Shown: positions 1-5,793 of the stretch, piece after piece
Layout: each line of letters begins with the position of its first letter
How positions within the stretch are numbered: position 1 is the first letter of the stretch
The notes under the pieces: model-generated
Told to the model about the DNA's origin: nothing
What the model saw: only the letters and a program-made list of their open reading frames with translations
The model's database searches: none
Translations under genes and position numbers: made by a program
NCBI GenBank assembly: GCA_019420265.1
Contig: JAHZHM010000222.1
Span: 1-8,751, forward strand
DNA length: 8,751 bases
Reading direction: 5' to 3'
Origin: Clostridiales bacterium
Lineage (GTDB): Bacteria > Bacillota > Clostridia > Christensenellales > Christensenellaceae

Positions 1-1618
1 CCTCCAGGATCGTGGAGAGGCGATGGGCAACAATGAAACTCGTCCGGCCCTGCATCATCTTGTTAAACGCCTCTTGAATATAGAGCTCTGTGCGGGTATC
101 GATGTTGCTGGTCGCCTCGTCTAAAATGAGCATAGGCGGGTCTACCAGCATGACCCGGGCAATCGAGAGCAGCTGGCGCTGGCCCTGCGAAAGGCTGCCT
201 GTGCGGTCGGAAATGATGGTGTCGTAGCCGTCCTTCATGCGGGTAATAAAGCCATGCGCCCGCGCTGCCTTTGCGGCAGCCACTACTTCTTCCATCGTGG
301 CATCCGGCTTTCCATAGGCGATATTCTCGCGAATTGTGCCCGTCGCGACCCAAGTCTCCTGCAAAACCATACCGTATTGGCCGCGCAGACTGTTGCGGGA
401 AAACTCACGGATATCCGTGCCATCCAGGAAAATCGCGCCCTCATCGACATCGTAGAAGCGCATGAGCAAATTGATGAGCGTCGTTTTGCCGCATCCGGTT
501 GGGCCGACGATGGCGATCTTATCGCCAGGCTTCACCTGAAGGTTGAGGTCTTCTATGAGCTTGCGATCGGGATTATACGAGAAGCAGACATGCTCCATAG
601 CCAGGCTGCCATTGAACTGAGAGGGATCGATCACTTTTTTTCCATCTGAGACCTCCTCGGGTTCATCCAGAAGCTCAAACACCCGGTTGGCAGAGGCGAA
701 AGCCGTCTGGATTTGCCCGATGACACCTGAGACCTCGTTAAAGGGCTTGGTATATTGGTTGGCGTAGCTTAAGAAGGAAGAAACCTGCCCGATGCTGATG
801 AGGCCGCGAATGGCGCAAATAGAGCCGAAAATGCCCACAGAAGCGTAGACCAGTCCGTTGACAAAGCGAGTAGAGGGGTTGGCAAGAGAGGAATTGAACT
901 GCGCTTTAATGCCGCTGGTGTGCAGATCGGCGTCGATGGCGCAAAACTTTTCTTCCGCTCTCTGCTCATAAGTAAAGGCCTTGATGACCTTCTGGTTGTT
1001 GATGGTCTCGTTGATATGCGCGCTGAGTTTGCCCTGGATTTCGGATTGCATGGAGAAATACTTGTTTGTGCGCTTGACGATAAACGAAGCGACAAAAATG
1101 GAGAGCGGCGTTACCAATACGACGATCACGGTAATAAAGACGTTGACAGACAGCATGAATCCCAGCGTACCCAGAATGGTAACGATGCCGGTGAAAAGCT
1201 GCGTCAATCCCTGGGTCAGGCCATCGCCGATCTGCGAAATATCGTTGACCACGCGGCTGATGATGTCGCCATGTGCGTTGGTATCGATATAGCGCAGGGG
1301 AACGGCGTTTAGCTTGGCAATGGCGGCTCTGCTGAGATCCCGCGTGGTGTTCTGCACGATGACGCTGGTAAAAACAGAAGTGAGCCATTGGAAAGCTGTG
1401 CTGATGAGCAAGGTGATCCCATAAAAGGTGAGAATGCGTGCAACTGCCGGAAAATCGACCTGCCCGCGCCCGACAATGAGATCGACAGTATCGCCGATGA
1501 GAATCGGCCCAAGCAGCGAGAGCGAGACGCCCACGAGCGCAGAGAGAATTGCCAAAAAGATATAAAAGCCATATGGTTTGAGCACGCCGAGAAGCCGGCG
1601 AAATGTTGTTTTGTTCAT
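1..1618 (-). CDS. ABC exporter half-transporter, canonical catalytic subunit (C-terminus cut by window edge)
   Basis: Fused membrane and ATPase half-transporter; 539 residues are visible and probably 30-60 are missing at the C terminus, judged from the usual size. Residues about 1-310 form the six-helix exporter domain and about 335 onward the nucleotide-binding domain. Visible motifs: Walker A GPTGCGKTT (372-380), Q-loop Gln420, signature LSQGQ (476-480), Walker B ending Asp500 with catalytic Glu501, and switch His532 in AHRLST. The ATP site is therefore catalytically complete, but the signature has Gln where Gly is usual. The upstream partner shows the reverse pattern, as in heterodimeric exporters of the TM287/288, BmrCD and LmrCD type. 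The ATG at 1618 lies 2 bases after the partner's stop, with GAGGTG 8 bases upstream inside the partner's last codons, so the two are very likely co-translated. Substrate cannot be read from sequence; drugs, lipids or peptides are possible. Confidence 0.95.
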   Translation of the reverse strand, partial: MNKTTFRRLLGVLKPYGFYIFLAILSALVGVSLSLLGPILIGDTVDLIVGRGQVDFPAVARILTFYGITLLISTAFQWLTSVFTSVIVQNTTRDLSRAAIAKLNAVPLRYIDTNAHGDIISRVVNDISQIGDGLTQGLTQLFTGIVTILGTLGFMLSVNVFITVIVVLVTPLSIFVASFIVKRTNKYFSMQSEIQGKLSAHINETINNQKVIKAFTYEQRAEEKFCAIDADLHTSGIKAQFNSSLANPSTRFVNGLVYASVGIFGSICAIRGLISIGQVSSFLSYANQYTKPFNEVSGVIGQIQTAFASANRVFELLDEPEEVSDGKKVIDPSQFNGSLAMEHVCFSYNPDRKLIEDLNLQVKPGDKIAIVGPTGCGKTTLINLLMRFYDVDEGAIFLDGTDIREFSRNSLRGQYGMVLQETWVATGTIRENIAYGKPDATMEEVVAAAKAARAHGFITRMKDGYDTIISDRTGSLSQGQRQLLSIARVMLVDPPMLILDEATSNIDTRTELYIQEAFNKMMQGRTSFIVAHRLSTILE

Positions 1619-1620
1619 CG

Positions 1621-3348
1621 CTATTTCACCTCTTCTTCTAAGATAGACTGGGATTTGCAGATTTCATGATAGACTGGGCAGGATGCCAGCAGTGATTCAT
1701 GCGTGCCGCTGCCCACAATTTTGCCGTCATCCAGCACGAAAATCTGATCCGCATGGCGAATGGAAGCGGCTCTCTGCGAGACCAGAATGAGCGCCTGCAA
1801 TCCTTGCTTTGTCGCCAGAGCCTGGCGGAGTTTTGCATCGGTGGAGTAATCCAAAGCGCTGGTTGCGTCGTCCAAGATGAGAATTTCCGGCTGAGCGACG
1901 AGCGCCCGCGCGATGGTGAGGCGCTGCTTTTGCCCGCCGGATAGATTTTTTCCGCCCTCGTTGATGGGGGCCGAGAGCCGGCCGGGCAAGGCATCGACGA
2001 ACTCCTTGCTTTGAGAGACGGCCAATGCCTGCTCCAGATCTTCAAGGGAAGCGTGCTCGTCCCGCAGCCGCAGGTTGGATTCGACTGTGCCGTTAAAAAG
2101 AACTGTGTGCTGCGGCACAATGGAGACCTTTTGCCGCAGTTCATCCAGCTTATATTCCCGCACATCCACACCGTTGACCAAGACTTTCCCGGAAGAAACG
2201 TCGTAAAAGCGCGGAATTAGGTTGATGAGGGTAGATTTGCCCGAGCCAGTGCCGCCGATGATGCCAATCGTCTGGCCGGGTAAAACGGTAAAGTTAATAT
2301 CTGAAAGAGAATCCTCTCCGCCATAGGAGTGAAAAACATGTTCGAAGCAAAGCACGGGCACATCGGCGTTGGCTTTTGTTTGCGCGCCAGGGCCATCTGT
2401 AATAGAAGGAGCTGTCTCGAACACTTCGTTGATCCGGGCGGCAGAAGCGGAGGCTTTGGTAAAGATGACAACGAGATTGGCCACGACCATCAGCGCCAGG
2501 GCAATTTGCGAGAGGTAGTTGACAAAAGCGACCAGTTCGCCTTGTGTAAATGTGCCGGAATCCACGCGAAAACCGCCAAACCAGATGACGGCGATGGTCG
2601 CGAAGTTCAGCAACATAAAAGTGAGCGGGTTGAGCAGCGTCGCAAGGCGCTCCACGCGCATGGCCGTTTTGCGGTAATCGTCCGTAGCAGCGTAAGCTTT
2701 TTCACTCTCGCTTTTCTGTTTGGAGAAAGCGCGAATGACGCGGGCACCCGACAGCGTTTCGCCTGTCAGCAATGAGACCTTATCTAACTTCTTTTGCAGT
2801 GTTTTATAGTATGGAACGGAACGGCTCATGATTAGCCAAGTCACAAATGCGACGACTGGCGCCATGACCAAAAATACCGAGGAGAGGCTTAAATCGATGA
2901 ACATCGAGACGATGATAGATCCGATGACGAGAAAAGGCGCCCGAACCACCAGGCGAATCAGCATGGCAACCGCCAGCTGAATTTGGTTGACGTCTGCCGT
3001 CAGCCGGGTAACCAGCGTCTGCGAGCCGAATTTATCGATTTCGGCATGAGAGAAGCGCATGATATGCGCATAGAGCTGATCCCGGATTTTCGTGCCCACG
3101 CCTTGGCTGGCCTGGGCGGCAAACCGCTGGCATACGAGCGTGGAGCATAGGCCGACGACATAGAGCAGCACAAGAATGCCGCCCATTTTGAGCACATATC
3201 CTTCATCGCCGTTTTTTACGCCGACATCGATGATTTTTGCCATGATGATGGGGATGATCAGCTCGAAAATTGCCTCGATCAGCTTAAAAAGAGGCCCCAG
3301 AAAAACCTGCTTTTTAAAGTCTTTTAGGAATCTTGCCAATTTAACCAT
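1621..3348 (-). CDS. ABC exporter half-transporter, degenerate-site subunit of a heterodimer
   Basis: Complete 575-residue half-transporter with a six-helix membrane domain (about 15-310) and an ATPase domain (about 333-570). Walker A is GGTGSGKST (365-373), Q-loop Gln413, signature LSGGQ (469-473). The Walker B motif reads ILILDDATSALD, with Asp494 in place of the catalytic Glu, and the switch position is Gln525 (VSQRAAS) instead of His. In heterodimeric exporters this combination marks the subunit whose Walker A/B half forms the non-hydrolysing site, closed by the partner's variant signature; here that partner is the next gene, with LSQGQ. The intact LSGGQ completes the partner's hydrolytic site. 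The ATG at 3348 has TGAGGT 5-6 bases upstream. It is the first gene of the minus-strand operon, under the promoter at 3393-3420. No MarR- or TetR-type regulator gene is visible nearby. There is no C39 peptidase domain, so it is not a peptidase-containing bacteriocin exporter. Confidence 0.96.
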   Translation of the reverse strand: MVKLARFLKDFKKQVFLGPLFKLIEAIFELIIPIIMAKIIDVGVKNGDEGYVLKMGGILVLLYVVGLCSTLVCQRFAAQASQGVGTKIRDQLYAHIMRFSHAEIDKFGSQTLVTRLTADVNQIQLAVAMLIRLVVRAPFLVIGSIIVSMFIDLSLSSVFLVMAPVVAFVTWLIMSRSVPYYKTLQKKLDKVSLLTGETLSGARVIRAFSKQKSESEKAYAATDDYRKTAMRVERLATLLNPLTFMLLNFATIAVIWFGGFRVDSGTFTQGELVAFVNYLSQIALALMVVANLVVIFTKASASAARINEVFETAPSITDGPGAQTKANADVPVLCFEHVFHSYGGEDSLSDINFTVLPGQTIGIIGGTGSGKSTLINLIPRFYDVSSGKVLVNGVDVREYKLDELRQKVSIVPQHTVLFNGTVESNLRLRDEHASLEDLEQALAVSQSKEFVDALPGRLSAPINEGGKNLSGGQKQRLTIARALVAQPEILILDDATSALDYSTDAKLRQALATKQGLQALILVSQRAASIRHADQIFVLDDGKIVGSGTHESLLASCPVYHEICKSQSILEEEVK

Positions 3349-3392
3349 AAAAACCTCATTTTACCATGAAAGTGTTGTTATCATACGCTATC

Positions 3393-3420
3393 ATTATACC
3401 TATTTTTTCTCTCATTTCAA
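3393..3420 (-). promoter_or_regulatory. Sigma-A promoter of the ABC exporter operon
   Basis: On the minus strand a perfect -10 TATAAT (3398-3393) follows a -35 TTGAAA (3420-3415) with a 16-base spacer. Transcription would start near 3386, leaving a leader of about 38 bases before the ATG at 3348. Two direct copies of TATCAT (plus strand 3379-3384 and 3389-3394, 10-base period) cover the -10 end and start site, a suitable place for a repressor. Confidence 0.75.
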
Positions 3421-3454
3421 ACCTTTCAGGCAAAATAAATACTAAAAAATAAAC

Positions 3455-3483
3455 TTGTAAAGCGGGCAGGTTTATGATAGCAT
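3455..3483 (+). promoter_or_regulatory. Candidate extended -10 promoter for the microprotein and HPS-family operon
   Basis: A -35 TTGTAA (3455-3460) and a -10 TAGCAT (3478-3483) are separated by 17 bases, with an upstream TGN (3475-3477) that makes an extended -10. An A/T-rich stretch (3432-3453), resembling an UP element, lies just upstream. The predicted start near 3490 gives a leader of about 50 bases before the ATG at 3541 and excludes the ATG at 3482. Each hexamer matches consensus at 4 of 6 positions, so this is weaker than the divergent promoter. Confidence 0.45.
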
Positions 3484-3508
3484 GAAGGTGTCGAAAGACA
3501 TGAATTCA

Positions 3509-3528
3509 TTTGCAGTTCGGTTTGCAAA
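3509..3528 (+). promoter_or_regulatory. Small hairpin next to the microprotein ribosome site
   Basis: TTTGCA (3509-3514) can pair with TGCAAA (3523-3528) around an 8-base loop, ending directly before the AAGGAG of the microprotein. Six base pairs is weak. It might modulate ribosome access but may have no function. Confidence 0.2.
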
Positions 3529-3540
3529 AAGGAGTCAGAC

Positions 3541-3633
3541 ATGGTCGGGAAAATTGCCTGTCAAAAGAGCAAAGGCGGGATTCGCCACCGGGGCGGCATG
3601 CCCAAAAAGATCATGAAAATCTCCAATTTGTAG
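3541..3633 (+). CDS. Candidate basic microprotein (30 aa), first cistron before the HPS-family array
   Basis: A 30-codon ORF with ATG at 3541 and TAG at 3631-3633. AAAAAGGAG lies 6 bases before the ATG, a ribosome site as good as those of the large genes here, and is the main reason to believe it. The product is strongly basic: Lys/Arg at residues 4, 9, 11, 15, 17, 22, 23 and 26, plus His16, with almost no acidic residues. It has one Cys (7), two Gly pairs (12-13 and 18-19) and no hydrophobic segment long enough for a signal peptide or membrane helix. I do not recognise a family. It lies 108 bases upstream of the first HPS-family gene with no convincing terminator between them, so it probably shares that transcript. 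It could be a real small protein, a translated leader that affects downstream expression, or chance. An overlapping 44-codon ORF (3482-3616) lacks a comparable ribosome site. Confidence 0.4.
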   Translation: MVGKIACQKSKGGIRHRGGMPKKIMKISNL

Positions 3634-3663
3634 GCCGTATTTTTTTCGCATAAATGATTCAGA

Positions 3664-3684
3664 AAAGCTTCCTGAAAAAGCTTT
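3664..3684 (+). promoter_or_regulatory. Leader hairpin 1 upstream of the first HPS-family gene
   Basis: AAAGCTT (3664-3670) and AAGCTTT (3678-3684) are exact inverted repeats around a 7-base loop. No U run follows, so it is not an intrinsic terminator. With the next hairpin it forms a double stem-loop in the 108-base gap after the microprotein. Confidence 0.35.
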
Positions 3685-3706
3685 ATCAAATCCTATCGAT
3701 TTCATT

Positions 3707-3727
3707 TAAATGGCGAAAAGCCATTTA
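3707..3727 (+). promoter_or_regulatory. Leader hairpin 2 abutting the ribosome site of the first HPS-family gene
   Basis: TAAATGGC (3707-3714) pairs perfectly with GCCATTTA (3720-3727) around a GAAAA loop, giving 8 base pairs that a U-G pair could extend. The stem ends one base before the AAAGGTG ribosome site (3729-3735). It leaves that site open, so it is better suited to RNA stability, processing or a regulator site than to direct occlusion. No known riboswitch class is recognisable. Confidence 0.4.
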
Positions 3728-3741
3728 GAAAGGTGTAATAA

Positions 3742-4377
3742 ATGTTACTACAGTACGCGATTGATAGCCTGACGCTGGAACAGGGAATGGCTATCGCCGA
3801 GAAGATTCGGGACTATGTGGACATCATCGAGCTGGGCGAGGGAATGATCCAAAGATATTCTCTCTCTGCCATCACGAAGATGAAGCAAGCGTTTCCGGAG
3901 AAAAAGATTCTGGCAGACCTGAAAATCATGGATGCTGGCTATAACTATGCCATGGATGCCTATGAGGTCGGCGCAGATATCGTCACGGCATGTATCGTAG
4001 CTACAGAAGGAACGGCAAAAGGGCTCATCGATGCCGCAAAGGATGCAGGCAAGGAATCCTGGCTGGATTTCATTGCTATCCCGTCTGAGAACTATGCAGA
4101 TTATGTCGAGTATCTCAATCGGTTGGCGCCGGATCATGTCTGCGCGCACCTGGGCAGCGATATCTATGAAAAAGAAGGCGGCGCAGATGCCCGTGCCCGC
4201 ATGTTTGAAAAGATCGGCGAGCTGAACTTCTCCTCCAAACTCGTGCTTTCCGGCGGCATTAGCCTGGCGGATATTCCGGCAATCAAAAAGGTAAACCCGC
4301 ATCATGTCAATGTGGGCGGAGCCATTGAGAAAGCGGCAGATCCGGTGGCTGTGGCCAGAGCATTTAAAGAAGCTTAA
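3742..4377 (+). CDS. 3-hexulose-6-phosphate synthase-like protein, copy 1 (HPS/KGPDC family)
   Basis: A 211-residue single-domain TIM barrel of the OMP-decarboxylase-like group, full length for the family. Visible active-site residues: Asp8 (YAID), Glu30 (DIIELG), DLKIMD with Asp59, Lys61 and Asp64, Asp109, His136 (CAHLGSD), Ser170-Gly-Gly, and VGGAI with Gly193. Known HPS enzymes condense formaldehyde with ribulose 5-phosphate, or run in reverse to make ribulose 5-phosphate. KGPDC uses Arg at the positions matching Ser139 and Gly193 and Glu at Asp109, so this copy is HPS-like at three diagnostic sites; Ser170 stands where HPS has Ala and KGPDC Thr. AAAGGTG lies 6 bases before the ATG. It heads a set of four paralogues and is about 80% identical to copy 2 by hand alignment. 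Family assignment is firm; substrate is inferred, and no isomerase partner is in view. Confidence 0.88.
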   Translation: MLLQYAIDSLTLEQGMAIAEKIRDYVDIIELGEGMIQRYSLSAITKMKQAFPEKKILADLKIMDAGYNYAMDAYEVGADIVTACIVATEGTAKGLIDAAKDAGKESWLDFIAIPSENYADYVEYLNRLAPDHVCAHLGSDIYEKEGGADARARMFEKIGELNFSSKLVLSGGISLADIPAIKKVNPHHVNVGGAIEKAADPVAVARAFKEA

Positions 4378-4394
4378 GGCGGGGAGGAAAGAAC

Positions 4395-5030
4395 ATGATT
4401 TTACAATATGCGATTGATACGCTTCCGTTGGAAGAGGGCATTGCGATTGCGGAAAAAGTCCGCGAATATGTGGATATTATCGAGCTGGGCGAGCGGATGA
4501 TCAGCAAATATTCGCTTTCCGCAGTTACGAAAATGAAGGAAGTTTTCCCGGAAAAGAAGATTTTGGCCGATATTAAAATTATGGACGCCGGATACAGCGA
4601 GAGCAAAAGGGCGTTTGAAGCCGGAGCTGATATCGTAACTGCCTGCATTTTGGCAACAGAGGGAACTTGCCGCGGCCTGATTCAGGCTGCAAAAGAGATG
4701 GGCAAGGAATCCTGGCTGGATTTCATCGCTATCCCCGCTGAAAAATATGTCGACTATGTGGATTATATCAACGAGTTGGCGCCGGATTACGTCTGCGCAC
4801 ATCTTGGCAGCGATATCTATGAAAAAGAAGGCGGCGCGGATGCACGCGCTCGTATGTTCGAGAAAATCGGCGAGCTGAAATTCAATTCTAAACTGGTTCT
4901 CTCGGGCGGCATTGTGGTTGCGGATATTCCGGCAATTCTGAAAGTGAATCCGCACCATGTAAACGTCGGCGGTTCGATTGAGAAGGCCGCAGACCCTGCA
5001 AGTGTTGCTAAAGCTTTTAAAGAAGCTTAA
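4395..5030 (+). CDS. 3-hexulose-6-phosphate synthase-like protein, copy 2 (HPS/KGPDC family)
   Basis: A 211-residue paralogue of copy 1, differing at about 43 positions by hand alignment, with no gaps. The block from His136 through about residue 161 (CAHLGSDIYEKEGG onward) is identical in both. Catalytic residues are kept: Asp8, Glu30, Asp59/Lys61/Asp64 (DIKIMD), Asp109, His136. The specificity positions match copy 1: Ser139, Ser170 and Gly193 (VGGSI), so an HPS-type activity is the best guess. Differences cluster at residues 68-75 and in surface helices, not in the active site, which suggests retained function in both. The start is 17 bases after the copy 1 stop, with GGGGAGG 7 bases before the ATG, the strongest ribosome site of the four. 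Both copies end with the same bases, AAAGAAGCTTAA, consistent with tandem duplication. HPS-family enzymes are dimers with shared active sites, so a mixed dimer with copy 1 is possible. Confidence 0.88.
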   Translation: MILQYAIDTLPLEEGIAIAEKVREYVDIIELGERMISKYSLSAVTKMKEVFPEKKILADIKIMDAGYSESKRAFEAGADIVTACILATEGTCRGLIQAAKEMGKESWLDFIAIPAEKYVDYVDYINELAPDYVCAHLGSDIYEKEGGADARARMFEKIGELKFNSKLVLSGGIVVADIPAILKVNPHHVNVGGSIEKAADPASVAKAFKEA

Positions 5031-5074
5031 AATAGCAAAATTTGAAATTGGAAAAGGAAAAGGAGAAAAAGAAC

Positions 5075-5710
5075 ATGAAAATCCAATTCGCAATCGATTG
5101 CCTGAGCTTTGGCAGAGGAATTCAGCTGGCGACAGCTGTAGAGCCGTACATCGATATTATCGAGCTCGGCGAAGAGTTCATCGCGCGCTATGGCCATACG
5201 GCGATTCGGGAATTCAAAGATCTCTTCCCGGATAAGAAAATCCTGGCAGACCTCAAAATTATGGATTCCGGCTACAAAGTCGGCAAGCCCTGCCTGGAAG
5301 CGGGCGCAGATATCATCACGGTTTGCGCGCGCGCTAAGGAAAAGACCATTGCCGAGACCATTCGCGCTTGCCACGAGCTGGGCAAAGAGTGCTTTGTGGA
5401 CCTGGTTGCAGTTCCGGATTATGAGCCCTATGTTGAGATGCTCAACAAGCTCGGCCCGGATTATGTCTGTTTCCACCTCTCTGGCGACGATTCCAGAGAT
5501 GGCCAGGAGAAGACGACAGAGCGCCTGAACGCAATGTTCGAGGAAGTGAAGCGTCTGGATTTCAAGGCGAAGAAAGTGCTCTCTGGCGCAATCCGCGTCG
5601 AGAACATCGAAGCTGTGAAATCCTGCAATCCGTATCACGTCATCATCGGCCGTGCGATCAAGGAGGCGGATGATCCGGCGGCAGTTGCAAAGACGTTCTT
5701 CGAGGCGTAA
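5075..5710 (+). CDS. HPS/KGPDC-family protein, copy 3 (mixed specificity residues)
   Basis: A 211-residue member of the same family, clearly more distant from copies 1 and 2. Conserved residues: Asp8 (FAID), Glu30 (DIIELG), Asp59/Lys61/Asp64 (DLKIMD), Asp109, His134 (CFHLSGD). The usual GGI phosphate loop reads Ser-Gly-Ala-Ile (170-173), and the last phosphate-site position is Arg193 (IGRAI), as in KGPDC, whereas copies 1 and 2 have Gly. The position three after the active-site His is Gly, not the KGPDC Arg. The mix leaves the substrate open: HPS, KGPDC-like or another phosphosugar. The ATG at 5075 is chosen over the in-frame TTG at 5042 because AAAGGAG lies 9 bases before it, the product then aligns at MKIQ with its relatives, and the extra 11 residues would be mostly Lys/Glu. 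It starts 44 bases after copy 2 and is followed by the hairpin at 5740-5759. Confidence 0.86.
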   Translation: MKIQFAIDCLSFGRGIQLATAVEPYIDIIELGEEFIARYGHTAIREFKDLFPDKKILADLKIMDSGYKVGKPCLEAGADIITVCARAKEKTIAETIRACHELGKECFVDLVAVPDYEPYVEMLNKLGPDYVCFHLSGDDSRDGQEKTTERLNAMFEEVKRLDFKAKKVLSGAIRVENIEAVKSCNPYHVIIGRAIKEADDPAAVAKTFFEA

Positions 5711-5739
5711 GCGCTGAACGCAGGCTTAAGTGTTCAAGG

Positions 5740-5763
5740 CCCCCGGCATTTGCCGGGGGTTTA
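5740..5763 (+). terminator. GC-rich hairpin between copies 3 and 4, a weak or partial terminator
   Basis: CCCCCGGCA (5740-5748) pairs perfectly with TGCCGGGGG (5751-5759), with a tight TT turn or an 8-bp stem with a 4-base loop. Only about four T residues follow (5760-5762 plus the last stem neighbour) before a run of A. The stem is strong but the U run is short, so partial termination or 3'-end protection of the upstream message is more likely than full termination. No clear promoter is visible before copy 4, which argues that transcription continues. Confidence 0.55.
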
Positions 5764-5793
5764 AAAAAATAAAAAATAGGGGAGGAAGAACGA

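Noticed and set aside
3482..3616. A 44-codon ORF from ATG 3482 overlapping the microprotein in another frame
   Set aside because: Only a weak, distant purine run precedes it, and the best promoter would start transcription after this ATG.
3634..3650. The T run after the microprotein as its terminator
   Set aside because: No stable hairpin directly precedes the seven T residues, so it is not an intrinsic terminator.
3628..3656. A promoter TTGTAG-N17-TAAATG directly upstream of the first HPS-family gene
   Set aside because: The -10 matches at only half its positions in an A/T-rich region, and the -35 overlaps the microprotein stop; too weak to list.
4318..4326. Gly in place of the phosphate-binding Arg in copies 1 and 2 read as inactivation
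   Set aside because: From memory, real HPS enzymes such as HxlA have Gly or Ala here, and both copies share it; it points to HPS-type specificity rather than a broken enzyme.
5042..5074. N-terminal extension of copy 3 from TTG 5042
   Set aside because: It would add 11 mostly Lys/Glu residues absent from the paralogues and place the good AAAGGAG site inside the coding region.
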